This document shows positions 33,179-43,303 of a stretch of 64,000 bases of DNA, piece by piece. The notes under the pieces were generated by a model. It made no database searches. It saw only the letters and a list, made by a program, of their open reading frames with translations, and was not told where the DNA came from. Each line of letters begins with the position of its first letter. Position 1 is the stretch's first letter. Source of the DNA: Pedobacter roseus (GTDB lineage: Bacteria > Bacteroidota > Bacteroidia > Sphingobacteriales > Sphingobacteriaceae); the NCBI RefSeq assembly GCF_014395225.1, contig NZ_CP060723.1, positions 4,836,001 through 4,900,000 on the forward strand, written 5' to 3'. Made by a program: the position numbers and the translations under genes.

Positions 33179-33835
33179 ATGGATTTCCTTGATATACATA
33201 CCCATAAAGTTGCTACCCAGCCTGGGGTTATTAGCATTCAAAGTTTGTCCTTAACCAGCGATATCTTTTTAGCGATGCCTAAAACCAAGCCAATTTCGGT
33301 TGGGCTACATCCCTGGTTTGCTAAAATTGATCAGCTCGAACTGCAAATGAAATACCTAAGTGTTGTGGCCAATCAAACAAATGTAAAACAGATTGGTGAG
33401 TGTGGTTTAGACCGGCTTAGGGGTGAAAAACTGGAAAATCAACTCACTATTCTGGAAAAACAGATCGAACTGGCAGAAAAAATCAATAAACCCCTGATTT
33501 TACATTGCGTTAAATGCTTTTCAGAGTTGATTGCCATTAAACAACGATTAAAAGTTAAAGTACCCATGATTATCCATGGTTTTAACAAAAATGAGCAGCT
33601 TGGCAACCAGCTCTTGGATAAAGGCTTCCTCCTTTCTTTTGGAATAACGGCTTTAAAAGAAAATTCTGGCGCAGCTAAGCTGATTCAAAATACCGATCAA
33701 TTTTTCCTGGAAACTGATGATGCTGATATTTCGATTGAAGAAATTTACCAGACCGCAGCCATTTTAAAAAAATGTACAGTTGATGAACTTAAAGCTCGTA
33801 TTTTTGCTGACTGGAATAAATTGAATTTAATATAA
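33179..33835 (+). CDS. TatD family metal-dependent hydrolase
   Basis: 218 residues, smaller than typical TatD (about 260). The metal-site motifs are present: MDFLDIHTHK at the start, SVGLHPWF, QIGECGLDRLRGEKLENQLTI, LILHCVKCFSELI, MIIHGFNKNEQ and FFLETDDADISIEEIY. The family removes 3' nucleotides from DNA or acts on D-aminoacyl-tRNA. A TATCTTTA box near 33162 may be the -7 element. Confidence 0.9.
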   Translation: MDFLDIHTHKVATQPGVISIQSLSLTSDIFLAMPKTKPISVGLHPWFAKIDQLELQMKYLSVVANQTNVKQIGECGLDRLRGEKLENQLTILEKQIELAEKINKPLILHCVKCFSELIAIKQRLKVKVPMIIHGFNKNEQLGNQLLDKGFLLSFGITALKENSGAAKLIQNTDQFFLETDDADISIEEIYQTAAILKKCTVDELKARIFADWNKLNLI

Positions 33836-33975
33836 AATTTCAATTAACCTCTTTAAAACTAATATTTTTAGAAAATTAGTATTAAAATCCTGAATACATA
33901 AAATATTATATTTGCTGGTCTTATTTTTGGAATTCTTGTACAAAGAAACCATTATAATTTCTATAAACTGAATTA

Positions 33976-34977
33976 ATGCGACTGAAGAAAGAGCTTTTAC
34001 AGCAAATCCAATCAATCATAATCTCTTCAAAAGAAAGAGCAATACGCTCTGTTGAAACAGAAAGGATGCTGATGTATTGGAAAATCGGTAAAGTTATTTT
34101 TGAAGAAGAACAAAAAGGTAAAGATAGGGCCGGCTATGGCGAATACCTTATTAAATCTATATCCGATGAGTTTCAGCCACAACTAGGAACGGGTTTTTCG
34201 ATTCGCCAATTGGAGCGAAATAGACAGTTTTATCGTGCTTTTCCAATTGCGTCTGCACTGCGGACGCATTTCAGTTGGACACATTACAAAATATTGATAA
34301 GTATTGATAGTCAAGATAAAAAAGATTTCTACATTGCTGAGACTGAAAAAAATAACTGGTCGGCAAGACAATTAGAAAGACAAGTAAATAGCCAATTATT
34401 CGAACGCTTACTCTTGAGCAATGACATTGAATCAGTTTTAGCTATAGCTAGAGCAGAGAAACAGCCTACAGAACCAACACAGATTATTAAAGACCCAATG
34501 GTATTAGAATTTTTGGGCTTAAAAAAAGAAACAGCTTATTACGAAAAGGATTTAGAAACAGCGATCATTAGCCACCTACAAGATTTTTTGTTGGAAATTG
34601 GAAATGGTTTCTCGTTTGTGGCAAGACAGAAACGTATACACATTGATGGTGATGAATTTTTTATAGATCTTGTTTTTTACAATCGGCTCCTTCAGTGTTT
34701 TGTTATAATAGAAATTAAAACAACTAAACTGAGCCATCAAGATATGGGGCAATTGCAGATGTATGTAAATTATTACGACCGTTTTGAAAAACAAAGTTTC
34801 GAAAACCCAACTATTGGTATTTTACTATGCACGGACAAGAATGATGCGGTAGTGAAAATATCACTTCCAGAAAACAATAAAACTATTATTGCAAGCAAAT
34901 ATCAGCTTTATCTGCCTACAGAGCAGCAATTAATAGATGAAATGAAGAAAGAAATTGAAAAAGTAAGGAATTTATAA
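33976..34977 (+). CDS. YhcG-like PDDEXK nuclease (DUF1016)
   Basis: 333 residues. The N-terminal DUF1016 helical region (1-170) carries GKVIFEEEQKGKDRAGYGEYLIKSISDEF, FSIRQLERNRQFYRAFP and TEKNNWSARQLERQVNSQLFERLL. The C-terminal nuclease has YEKDLETAIISHLQDFLLEIGNGFSFV and the catalytic strands FFIDLVFYNRLLQCFVIIEIKT (D, then E-x-K). Such genes spread horizontally and often lie near restriction or toxin loci. Here the local AT content appears high and the gene sits alone between tatD and tcdA, consistent with transfer. DNA-cleavage function is inferred from the fold. Confidence 0.88.
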   Translation: MRLKKELLQQIQSIIISSKERAIRSVETERMLMYWKIGKVIFEEEQKGKDRAGYGEYLIKSISDEFQPQLGTGFSIRQLERNRQFYRAFPIASALRTHFSWTHYKILISIDSQDKKDFYIAETEKNNWSARQLERQVNSQLFERLLLSNDIESVLAIARAEKQPTEPTQIIKDPMVLEFLGLKKETAYYEKDLETAIISHLQDFLLEIGNGFSFVARQKRIHIDGDEFFIDLVFYNRLLQCFVIIEIKTTKLSHQDMGQLQMYVNYYDRFEKQSFENPTIGILLCTDKNDAVVKISLPENNKTIIASKYQLYLPTEQQLIDEMKKEIEKVRNL

Positions 34978-34985
34978 AAATTAAT

Positions 34986-35780
34986 ATGTCTGATGTTAGC
35001 TGGCTTTCGCGCTCTGCCCTCCTTGTTGGGAATGATGGAATAGATAAACTTCAATCGAAACACGTTTTGGTGATCGGATTGGGTGGTGTAGGCTCTTTTG
35101 CTGCCGAATTTATCTGCCGTTCAGGTATTGGCGAAATGACTATTGTTGATGGTGACGTGGTAGATCCAACCAACCGGAACAGGCAATTGCCAGCCCTGGC
35201 AACCAATCATGGTGTAAGTAAAGCGGAAATTATGCAGGAACGTTTACTGGCTATTAACCCTGAATTAAAACTTCATGTAGTAAATACCTTCTTAACACCC
35301 GAAAAGTGCAGGGAAATTTTAGAATCAAAATTCGACTACATTATGGATTGTATTGATAGTGTGATGCCTAAAATTACTTTGTTGGGAACTGCCTTAGAAA
35401 AAAACATCCCAATCGTGAGTTCGATGGGGGCAGGTGGTAAAATGGATCCAACACGATTGAGAATTACACTTCTTCCTGATACTTATCAATGTGTATTTGC
35501 AAGTTATGTGCGCAAAAGGTTGAATAAACTTCCTAATGCAGCAAAAATAAAAGCAGTTTTTTCTACAGAAGAAATGGATAAAAACTCCATGATCATGACT
35601 GATGGAAGTAATTTCAAACGTTCTGCTTATGGTACGGTTTCTTACCTTCCTGCGGCATTTGGCGGTGCATGCGCATCTGTGGTCATCCGCGATTTGCTTG
35701 GCCTGCCCATTGAAATGGCCGAACGTCCGGCAAGGATCAGTCATAAAACACTCAATAAAAGAAAAAACAAAAAAGCCTGA
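34986..35780 (+). CDS. tcdA: tRNA threonylcarbamoyladenosine dehydratase
   Basis: 264 residues of the ThiF/E1-like superfamily. The ATP-binding motif is VIGLGGVGSFAAEFICRSG, with MTIVDGDVVDPTNRNRQLPA next, then YIMDCIDSVMPKI. It cyclises the t6A modification at tRNA position 37 (ct6A). It starts 8 bp after the DUF1016 gene, so they may share a transcript, though the functions are unrelated. Confidence 0.93.
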   Translation: MSDVSWLSRSALLVGNDGIDKLQSKHVLVIGLGGVGSFAAEFICRSGIGEMTIVDGDVVDPTNRNRQLPALATNHGVSKAEIMQERLLAINPELKLHVVNTFLTPEKCREILESKFDYIMDCIDSVMPKITLLGTALEKNIPIVSSMGAGGKMDPTRLRITLLPDTYQCVFASYVRKRLNKLPNAAKIKAVFSTEEMDKNSMIMTDGSNFKRSAYGTVSYLPAAFGGACASVVIRDLLGLPIEMAERPARISHKTLNKRKNKKA

Positions 35781-35856
35781 TTGAGCTAAATTGTTAATAT
35801 CATGATTTCGTGAAAATTTTAAATTGTTGTAAGTTTAAAATTCGAGAAATCACATT

Positions 35857-38800
35857 ATGCCCCAACCCCTCAAAATTCTTCAGGCCTCCGCAGGTTCCGG
35901 TAAAACGTTCAGTTTAACTGCACATTACCTTACTTTGCTTTTTAGTGGCGACAATAAATACCGCGAAATTTTAGCGGTAACCTTTACCAACAAGGCCACC
36001 GAAGAAATGAAAACCAGAATTTTGGAGGTACTGCTTGGACTAGCAAAGGGAAATCCATCAAAAAAAATAGAAGATTATCGGAAACTCATTTTACTTGCCT
36101 ATCCGATATTAAGTCCTCAGGAATTACAATTTAAAGCAGATAAGATTTACCGAAAGATTCTGCACGATTACAGCCGTTTTTCGGTAAGCACTATTGATGG
36201 TTTCGTACAGAAAGTGATCCGCGGCTTTGCATTTGAACTGGGACTTAACGCCGATTATAATTTAGAAATGAATTATGACAAGGTGAAAGATGATCTCGTA
36301 AACAAACTGGATGAAGCTTTAGATCATAATAAACAGCTTTTGCAATGGATAATCGATCTGGCCATCGAGCGCATCAGTGATAACAAAAGCTGGAATTATA
36401 AATTCGAACTCTATAACCTGATCGGCGAAATATTTTCTGAACGTTTCCAGATTTTTGAAGATGCGGTTAGTGCTTTAGGTTTAGAGAACATCGACGAATT
36501 ATTTAAAAAATACATCAGTGTTACGAAGGCAGAAATCAAAAACTTTGAAGAGGAACTGGTTTCACTGGCAACCGAAGCAAACGAAGCCCTGAATGTAATC
36601 GGCGTAGAAACTGAGCACCTGAAAGGCAAATCACGTAGTCCGCTAGCCAAAATTATTTTAATCGCCAGAGGAGATTTTTCTAAAACAGAGCCCCTTTTCA
36701 ATTTAATTGACGAGCCGGATGAGTGGTTTCAAAAAAATGCAAATTTCCCTGAAGCTTATGATACGGTAAATCCGATTCTTCAAAAATTAAAAAGCCATTA
36801 CTTAACGCACTTACCTAATTATAGCCTTGCTATTGCTTTTAATAAAAACCTATATTATTTAAGGTTGATGCAGGAAATTGCCGTGTTATTAAAAGAATAT
36901 AGGGCTGAAAACGATAACCTGCTGATCAGCGATGCACAAAAACTGATTTCGGGAATTACCGAAGATGCCGGGGATAATCCTTCTTTCATTTGGGAAAAAG
37001 TTGGCAACCGTTACCGCAATTTCTTGTTTGATGAATTTCAGGATACCTCTACCAGTCAGTGGGGAAGTTTTAAATCATTGTTGACCAATGCGATGGCCAC
37101 ACCAAGTCAGGATTTGATCGATCACCTGATTGTTGGCGATACTAAACAATCCATTTACCGCTGGCGCAATGGGGATTGGAACATCCTGCATAAACACGCC
37201 AAGCTTGATGTTGGTGCAGAAAATGTACTCGAAGAAAGTTTAGAAGAAAATTACCGCAGCGCAGAAAACATCATCACTTTTAATAATTTCCTTTACAAAG
37301 CCATTCCAATTACCTTGCAGAATGAGCTGAATGAAAATCTGGCTACCAAACCCGAAAGCATTTCCAAATGGTGGCAGGAACAGCATTACCAACAGATTAT
37401 AACTGATATTTATAGCGGATCGACCCAAAATTTCGCCACAAATACGCTAAAAGGCGGAACCATAAAAATCAAAAAATTTGGTAAAGATCATGCCCCAAAT
37501 GAAGCTCGCTTTACCGAAACTGTTTTTAGGGATATTGCCCTGGACGATCTTGTTGAAGAAATAAACCACCTCAAAAATGAGCAGCAATATGCGCTAAAAG
37601 ATATTGCCATTTTGGTACGCTCCAACAGCGAAGCTTTATTAACCGTTAAAAAATTAATGGAGCACAAATTGCCTGTTTTGTCTGGCGATGCCTTATTAAT
37701 TTCGAATAACTCAGCTATACAACTCATCATTAACACCTTAAAAGTACTGATCGGTTTAGAAACGCAAACGGCCCTATACAAAGCCAATTGTATTGCACTT
37801 TACCATTCTTTGCACGATAAAGAGATTGATGCCAATTATTACCTTAACCTCACCAATAAACCTTTAAGCACGCTTACCGCGGTTTTACCCGTTGCTTTGT
37901 GCGAAAACTGGCAAAGCTGGCTGCAGCTTCCGCTACCGGAATTGGTGGAGATTTTGATTGAAAGTTATGGTTTAAAAAACTTAACTGCCAACCTTCCTTA
38001 TCTGTTAGCCTTTAGAGACCTGACCGCTTCTGCCGGAAAACTGGGTGAAAAAGGTATTATATCATTTTTAACCTGGTGGGAAGAAGACGGTATTAAAAAA
38101 TCATTGCCTTCACCAGAAGGTGCCGATGCCATACAGATTATTACCATTCACAAATCAAAAGGTTTAGCATTCAGGGCTGTTTTTGTACCTTTTTGCAATT
38201 GGGAAATTAAAGGTAAACCCAATGGTACTTTCTGGGTTTCATCAGAAGAAACGGTTTATAAAGAATTAAAAGGTATTCCTTTAAAATACAATGAGGCATT
38301 AGCCGATTCTGCAATTGCGAAAGCTTATTACGAAGAGCTGCTTTATAATAATATGGATGCGCTGAACATGCTTTATGTGGCTACCACACGTTCTAAAGAT
38401 TACCTCTACATTGCTACAATGGCCAAAAAGGAATTGAAATTATCCAATATGGGTGATGTAATCAATTTCACTTTTGATGAGCAGTTTGATGAAAACGGCG
38501 TGTACGAAATCGTTGACGATGTAACGGTTGAAAGTAAAGCTGAAGAATCGAATTTTATTAATTTAAATAGCTATCCAACTACAAACCGCTTATCTGAACT
38601 CTACGTGCCCTCCGCAGAAAAACATTTAAAACACCTGGTTAACATTGAAAAATCAGGGAGAAAAGGCTCCTTATTACACGATATCCTGGCCAGCGCCAGT
38701 AATACACAAGAAATAGAAGATTATGCGATAAACCTGGTTTTGCAGGGCATTATCAAAGAAGAAGAAAAACAGCAGTTAATCAATTCAGCACTTGAAGTGT

Positions 38801-39075
38801 TGAACAACCCAGAGCTCAAAGAAATTTTAGATAAAGCAAGTGAAAGCATTGTAGAAAAAAACATCATTGATGCCAATGGGAAACTACACCGTCCTGATCG
38901 GGTATTGATCAGCGCAGATGAAGTAATTATCCTCGATTATAAATTTACGTTGGAAGAAAGCGATAAACACATCGAACAGGTAAATAATTACAAAATATTA
39001 CTTACTGAAATGGGTTATCAGAATATCAAAACCTATCTTTTCTACGCAGTTAAAGGCAAATTGAAATTAGTATAA
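35857..39075 (+). CDS. addA: AddA-like UvrD helicase-nuclease
   Basis: 1072 residues. The Walker A motif is ASAGSGKTFSL (9-19). Helicase motif Ia is AVTFTNKATEEMK, motif II (DExx) is FLFDEFQDTSTSQW, motif III is GDTKQSIYRWRNGD, motif V is ITIHKSKGLAF and motif VI is LNMLYVATTRSKDYLY. The C-terminal RecB-type nuclease has LLHDILA and RPDRVLISADEVIILDYKF. With the next gene (1 bp away) it forms a double-strand-break end-processing complex like AddAB. Confidence 0.9.
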   Translation: MPQPLKILQASAGSGKTFSLTAHYLTLLFSGDNKYREILAVTFTNKATEEMKTRILEVLLGLAKGNPSKKIEDYRKLILLAYPILSPQELQFKADKIYRKILHDYSRFSVSTIDGFVQKVIRGFAFELGLNADYNLEMNYDKVKDDLVNKLDEALDHNKQLLQWIIDLAIERISDNKSWNYKFELYNLIGEIFSERFQIFEDAVSALGLENIDELFKKYISVTKAEIKNFEEELVSLATEANEALNVIGVETEHLKGKSRSPLAKIILIARGDFSKTEPLFNLIDEPDEWFQKNANFPEAYDTVNPILQKLKSHYLTHLPNYSLAIAFNKNLYYLRLMQEIAVLLKEYRAENDNLLISDAQKLISGITEDAGDNPSFIWEKVGNRYRNFLFDEFQDTSTSQWGSFKSLLTNAMATPSQDLIDHLIVGDTKQSIYRWRNGDWNILHKHAKLDVGAENVLEESLEENYRSAENIITFNNFLYKAIPITLQNELNENLATKPESISKWWQEQHYQQIITDIYSGSTQNFATNTLKGGTIKIKKFGKDHAPNEARFTETVFRDIALDDLVEEINHLKNEQQYALKDIAILVRSNSEALLTVKKLMEHKLPVLSGDALLISNNSAIQLIINTLKVLIGLETQTALYKANCIALYHSLHDKEIDANYYLNLTNKPLSTLTAVLPVALCENWQSWLQLPLPELVEILIESYGLKNLTANLPYLLAFRDLTASAGKLGEKGIISFLTWWEEDGIKKSLPSPEGADAIQIITIHKSKGLAFRAVFVPFCNWEIKGKPNGTFWVSSEETVYKELKGIPLKYNEALADSAIAKAYYEELLYNNMDALNMLYVATTRSKDYLYIATMAKKELKLSNMGDVINFTFDEQFDENGVYEIVDDVTVESKAEESNFINLNSYPTTNRLSELYVPSAEKHLKHLVNIEKSGRKGSLLHDILASASNTQEIEDYAINLVLQGIIKEEEKQQLINSALEVLNNPELKEILDKASESIVEKNIIDANGKLHRPDRVLISADEVIILDYKFTLEESDKHIEQVNNYKILLTEMGYQNIKTYLFYAVKGKLKLV

Positions 39076-39076
39076 T

Positions 39077-41938
39077 ATGCAGATAAAACCATTTTTACAG
39101 GAAGTTGCCGAAGATTTAGTTGCCCGGTTTGGAAATCAGCTTGAAAACTGTGCCATTGTTTTTAACAACAAACGTCCATCTGCATATTTGCAAAAACACC
39201 TTGCCGATATTATTGGGAAACCATTTTTCAGCCCGTCATTTTTTACCATACAGGAATTCTTTGCCAGTTCTACCAGTTATAAAATAGCCGATTTTTACCT
39301 GCAGTTTTTCACCCTTCACAGAATTTATAACCAACTGCTTGCAGAAGAGAAGCTGGAAAACATATCAAGCCATAAGTTTTTTCCCTTAGCAAAGATCATA
39401 TTAAGTGATTTCAACCAGATTGATGCCGATCTGGTAGATGCCGGGAAATTGTACCGTGACCTGGAAGATATTTCGATGATCAATAAAGATTTCGATTATT
39501 TAAGTCCAGAGCAATACGAGTTTCTTGCACAGTTCTGGACTTCCTATTCGGAAGGTAAACATAAAAAACAGCAGGAACTGTTCATAAAGATGTGGCGAAG
39601 GATGCCTAAGCTTTACCATAAATATCACGCTATGCTTAAAGAGCAGGGTTATTTAACCAATGGTTCGGTTTACCGTTATCTGGCGGATGATATTACCAAC
39701 CATCAGGAGTTTATTTCCAATTTTGATAAAGGGAAGATTATTTTCGTCGGTTTTAATGCTTTGAGCAGTGCCGAGGCTAAAATATTTACCCAGTTACAGG
39801 AAACCGGCAAAGCATTGTTTTATTTTGATGCCGACACCTATTATTTAGATGATGCCTCGCAGGAGGCAGGTTTATTTTTACGTAAAAACATCAACCAGCT
39901 TGGATTGAAAAATGAATTTGCAGGGCAGGAAAGTTTAATGAAATCTGCCCCGCACCATGTAAATGTTTATAAGGTTCAGGGACAATCGGCACAGGCTAAA
40001 ATCCTGAACAATATTTTAACCGAAGATTATACCGCAGCAGAAACTGTTGGAAAAACAGTAGTGGTTTTGGCTGATGAAAGCCTGTTGATTCCGACACTAC
40101 AAACAATTCCAACTCACCTGAATGGAAAAGAAATCGACCTCAATGTAACCATGGGTTTTGCTTTGTCAACCTCGAGTATATTCGGTTTGGTTGATTTATG
40201 GTTGGGGAGTCAGCTAGAGATTTTACAGCGGGATAAAGTAAGTTACAAAAATGTAGAAGCTTTTTTAACCCATCCCTTAACAGGCCTTACCCAAAAAATG
40301 CGGGATAAAATTTTAACTGCATTGTTGGAAGAAAACCAGGTGGAGATCGACCATAAACGCCTGTTGCGCCAAAGTGGACTGTTTGAAACTTTTTATAAAA
40401 AAATCGACGATCCGCAGCATGTGGTCACAAATTTACTTGATGTGCTCGATTATGTGTTAACCCGTTTATCCAATGCAAAAACGCTCAAAAAAATCGATGC
40501 AGAACTATTTGTAAAAACCATACAGGAATTAAATCGTTTGCACGATACCTTTAGCAACCACATTGGTAAGGAAGAAATCCCCTTTGTAATTTACCTCGTT
40601 CAAAAATCACTGCAGGCTATTGCAGTTCCACTTTCAGGCGATCCGCTGAACGGGATTCAAGTAATGGGATTGCTCGAAACCCGCAACTTAAATTTCGACA
40701 AAGTGGTGATTTTAGGCTTTAATGAAGGTATTATTCCAAAATCATCCATTGGCAATAGTTTTATTCCTGATTCTATTCGTCGTGTTTATGGTTTGCCTGT
40801 ACTCGAAAATCTGGACGCCATTTCCTCTTACATGGTATACCGTCTATTACAGCGGGCAAACAATATCAATTTTGTCTATAATAGCTTGACAGATGAATCT
40901 ACTTCAGGTGAAGCCAGTAGGATTTTAAAGCAGCTTGAGTATGAAAGCGGTTTCGATTTCAACTATAACGAACTTAATCTCGAGGTAAAAACCGAACCTT
41001 TTAAAGAAATCAAGATCGAAAAAACTAATAATGCCTTTATCCAGGAAACACTTCAAAAATACCTCGATAAAAAGAAGGTGCTTTCACCATCTGCACTTAC
41101 CCAATACATTTCCAATCCGATAGATTTCTTTTTCAATTACATTGCAGGCATTAAAGAACCTAAAGAGATCAGTGCAGTAGTAGAAGCCAACGAAATCGGT
41201 TCGATTTTGCACAAAGTGATGGAATATTTTTACGAGGACTTAAGATCGGCAGAAATTACTGCAGAGCGGATTAAAGAGAAAAGGAAACAGATTCCCACGC
41301 TGATACAAAAGGGTTTTAATGCCGTGATGTTTAAAAATCCAGATACGGTGATGGAATATAAAGGAATGCAAAAGGTAATTTTATCAATTGTTGATGCTTA
41401 TGTAAATATCATTTTAAATCAGGATGAAGCTCAAACGCCGTTCAACATCATCAGCCTCGAACAGAAAGTTGAGGCAGAGATTAGTTTCCCGCTAAAAGGA
41501 AAAGAAGTCAGCGTAAAAATATTTGGTTTTATCGATCGTGTGGATGTAAAGGATGGCGTAACCAAAATTATCGATTACAAAACCGGAAGTGATAAATTAA
41601 CCTTTAAGGATATACCTGAATTATTTAACTCTGACGGCAAACACATCAACAAAGCCTTAATCCAAACCTTATTATACACCTACGCTTACGAACAGTTCTC
41701 TGGGAAAAGCTTTGTTGAACCTAATTTATATGTAGTAAAAACCATGAGCGCAGACGGCGTTTGGTTTAAATCGGGCAGGCAAAACCTATCTGGGGCCTAT
41801 CTTGAAGAAATTAAACCCGAATTTCTTGCCGAACTAAGAAAAAAACTGACCGAACTTTTTGAAGCCCCTTATTTTGTAGCCAGCGCGGTTGAGGATAACT
41901 ACAAATATTCTATTTATAAAACTTTGTTTGGGAAATAA
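39077..41938 (+). CDS. addB: AddB-like PD-(D/E)XK nuclease subunit
   Basis: 953 residues. The N-terminal region is an inactivated helicase-like fold (AIVFNNKRPSAYLQKHLADI; VVILGFNEGIIPKSS). The C-terminal nuclease is recognisable: LSPSALTQYISNPIDFFFNYIAG, IGSILHKVMEYFYEDL, IFGFIDRVDVKDGVTKIIDYKTG. Cysteines for the iron-sulfur site of Firmicute AddB are not evident. The 1-bp spacing after addA indicates translational coupling. Confidence 0.88.
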   Translation: MQIKPFLQEVAEDLVARFGNQLENCAIVFNNKRPSAYLQKHLADIIGKPFFSPSFFTIQEFFASSTSYKIADFYLQFFTLHRIYNQLLAEEKLENISSHKFFPLAKIILSDFNQIDADLVDAGKLYRDLEDISMINKDFDYLSPEQYEFLAQFWTSYSEGKHKKQQELFIKMWRRMPKLYHKYHAMLKEQGYLTNGSVYRYLADDITNHQEFISNFDKGKIIFVGFNALSSAEAKIFTQLQETGKALFYFDADTYYLDDASQEAGLFLRKNINQLGLKNEFAGQESLMKSAPHHVNVYKVQGQSAQAKILNNILTEDYTAAETVGKTVVVLADESLLIPTLQTIPTHLNGKEIDLNVTMGFALSTSSIFGLVDLWLGSQLEILQRDKVSYKNVEAFLTHPLTGLTQKMRDKILTALLEENQVEIDHKRLLRQSGLFETFYKKIDDPQHVVTNLLDVLDYVLTRLSNAKTLKKIDAELFVKTIQELNRLHDTFSNHIGKEEIPFVIYLVQKSLQAIAVPLSGDPLNGIQVMGLLETRNLNFDKVVILGFNEGIIPKSSIGNSFIPDSIRRVYGLPVLENLDAISSYMVYRLLQRANNINFVYNSLTDESTSGEASRILKQLEYESGFDFNYNELNLEVKTEPFKEIKIEKTNNAFIQETLQKYLDKKKVLSPSALTQYISNPIDFFFNYIAGIKEPKEISAVVEANEIGSILHKVMEYFYEDLRSAEITAERIKEKRKQIPTLIQKGFNAVMFKNPDTVMEYKGMQKVILSIVDAYVNIILNQDEAQTPFNIISLEQKVEAEISFPLKGKEVSVKIFGFIDRVDVKDGVTKIIDYKTGSDKLTFKDIPELFNSDGKHINKALIQTLLYTYAYEQFSGKSFVEPNLYVVKTMSADGVWFKSGRQNLSGAYLEEIKPEFLAELRKKLTELFEAPYFVASAVEDNYKYSIYKTLFGK

Positions 41939-41943
41939 TTCTC

Positions 41944-42017
41944 ATTGCTGTTGGCTTCAGCCAACGCCAATGAATAGATAACATCGCTTTTCTTCGCAGT
42001 CTGCTTTAGCAGACTGC
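41944..42017. repeat. Two hairpins upstream of the REP-associated transposase
   Basis: The first is an imperfect 28-bp palindrome at 41944-41971: core GTTGGCTTCAGCCAAC at 41950-41965, a CT/GC internal mismatch, and outer ATTG/CAAT. The second is a perfect 10-bp stem, GCAGTCTGCT at 41996-42005 with its complement at 42008-42017. Two different hairpins 25 bp apart just before a REP-associated transposase gene match the organisation of REP/BIME substrates of such enzymes. Confidence 0.8.
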
Positions 42018-42054
42018 AAAAATTTCTTATATTAGACTAATCAATCTATCAAAT

Positions 42055-42495
42055 ATGTCGTATGTAAGAATTTGGGTTCACCTGGTGTTCTCAACCAAAA
42101 ACCGACATCCCTATTTAACAAAAAACATCCGCTATAAAGTTCAAAATCATATTATAGAAAACTGTAGAGAAAAAGCTATTTTTCTACAAGCTATTAATGG
42201 GTACACAGAACACATGCATTGTCTTATATCTCTAGGAAGAGAACAAACAATTGCAAAAGTAGCCCAACTCATTAAGGGAGAATCTGAATATTGGATCAAC
42301 AAAAATATGTTGACAGATACTCCTTTTATGTGGCAGGAAGATTATTTTGCCGTATCAGTTAGCGAATCTGGGCTGCAAGCTGTCACCAGCTATATTAAAA
42401 ATCAAGAAATTCATCATGCAAAAAAATCATTTCAATTTGAAGTCAAAGAATTTGTAGATAAATATGGTTTTACATTAGAAAAAGAAGATCTTTAA
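42055..42495 (+). CDS. IS200-like REP-associated tyrosine transposase (RAYT)
   Basis: 146 residues of the Y1 HUH family. It starts with IWVHLVFSTKNRHPYL, the family hallmark. The HUH motif is EHMHCLISL, and the catalytic Tyr is in VTSYIKNQEIHHAKKSF. FMWQEDYFAVSVSESG precedes it. The gene has no TnpB or terminal repeats of its own, but hairpins lie immediately upstream, as in RAYTs that mobilise REP elements. It starts 117 bp after addB. Confidence 0.9.
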   Translation: MSYVRIWVHLVFSTKNRHPYLTKNIRYKVQNHIIENCREKAIFLQAINGYTEHMHCLISLGREQTIAKVAQLIKGESEYWINKNMLTDTPFMWQEDYFAVSVSESGLQAVTSYIKNQEIHHAKKSFQFEVKEFVDKYGFTLEKEDL

Positions 42496-42497
42496 AA

Positions 42498-43055
42498 ATG
42501 CTAACCTTAAATTTCACAAAATTCCCTGTACTCGAAACCGAACGCCTAATCCTACGCGAACACGATCTTGCCGATGCCGAAACCCTTTTTGCCATGCGCA
42601 CTAATGAAACGGTAATGAAATACATTGATAGAGAAAGGCCAAAAGATATTTTCGAAATCAAGGATTTTATCTCCCGTTTCAGAAATGGCTATGAAAATGG
42701 CGACAATCTTGCCTGGGTAATTGCTTTAAAAGAAAACCCCAACCAGATGATTGGCTCTGTAGGTTATTGGCGAACCGATTTTGCCAACCACCGTGCAGAG
42801 ATTGGTTATATGCTCCACCCTGATTATTGGAGACAGGGAATTATCTCCGAAGCACTAAAAAGATCAATCAATTTTGGCTTTAATGAAGTTAACCTGCATA
42901 CCATCAGTGCAAACATCAATGTAGGAAATGATGCATCAAGGCAAATGCTAATTAAACATGGCTTTGTAAAAGAAGCGCATTTTAAACAAGATTACTATTT
43001 TAGGGGGCAATTTCTAGATAGCGAGATTTATGGATTATTAAATCCAAATCATTAA
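42498..43055 (+). CDS. GNAT family N-acetyltransferase (RimJ/RimL-type)
   Basis: 185 residues. It begins with the RimJ/RimL pattern FPVLETERLILREHDLADAE, and the acetyl-CoA site lies in AEIGYMLHPDYWRQGIISEAL (Q/R-x-x-G-x-x-A variant). NLHTISANINVGNDASRQMLIKHGFVKEAHF is the closing beta-alpha unit. Substrate unknown. It starts two bases after the transposase stop codon, close enough for coupled transcription. Confidence 0.88.
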   Translation: MLTLNFTKFPVLETERLILREHDLADAETLFAMRTNETVMKYIDRERPKDIFEIKDFISRFRNGYENGDNLAWVIALKENPNQMIGSVGYWRTDFANHRAEIGYMLHPDYWRQGIISEALKRSINFGFNEVNLHTISANINVGNDASRQMLIKHGFVKEAHFKQDYYFRGQFLDSEIYGLLNPNH

Positions 43056-43084
43056 ATCAAACTAAACATTTTTTATATTTGAGT

Positions 43085-43303
43085 ATGTACCGTTTAGATA
43101 GAACAGCATTTAGTGCACAAACCGCAAAAGAAGCTAGTAAAGCCGATAGGGTTTATTATAAAAATCTGTCGTGGCAAGAGCGTTTAAGGATTGCGAACTA
43201 TTTAAATAGCGTAGCCTATAACTATCCTGAAAATAATCCCCAAAGATGGATAAATCTATATTTTCGATTAGAAGTAGAAAGTAATGGGAAATATTTTCAA
43301 TGA
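43085..43303 (+). CDS. Small partner protein of the nucleotidyltransferase module
   Basis: 72 residues from the ATG at 43085 (MYRLDRTAFSAQTAKEASKA). The features are YYKNLSWQERLRIANYLNSVAYNYPENNP, and basic and aromatic residues throughout. Its 3' end overlaps the next gene by 20 bp in another frame, which argues for coupled translation. I recall similar small proteins beside nucleotidyltransferase genes in many Bacteroidota, but I know no described function. A TATATTTG box at 43074-43081 is just before the start. Confidence 0.72.
   Translation: MYRLDRTAFSAQTAKEASKADRVYYKNLSWQERLRIANYLNSVAYNYPENNPQRWINLYFRLEVESNGKYFQ

Noticed and set aside
33976..35780. Defence island around the YhcG-like nuclease
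   Set aside because: Its neighbours are tatD and tcdA, both housekeeping; no restriction, Abi or CBASS components are adjacent.
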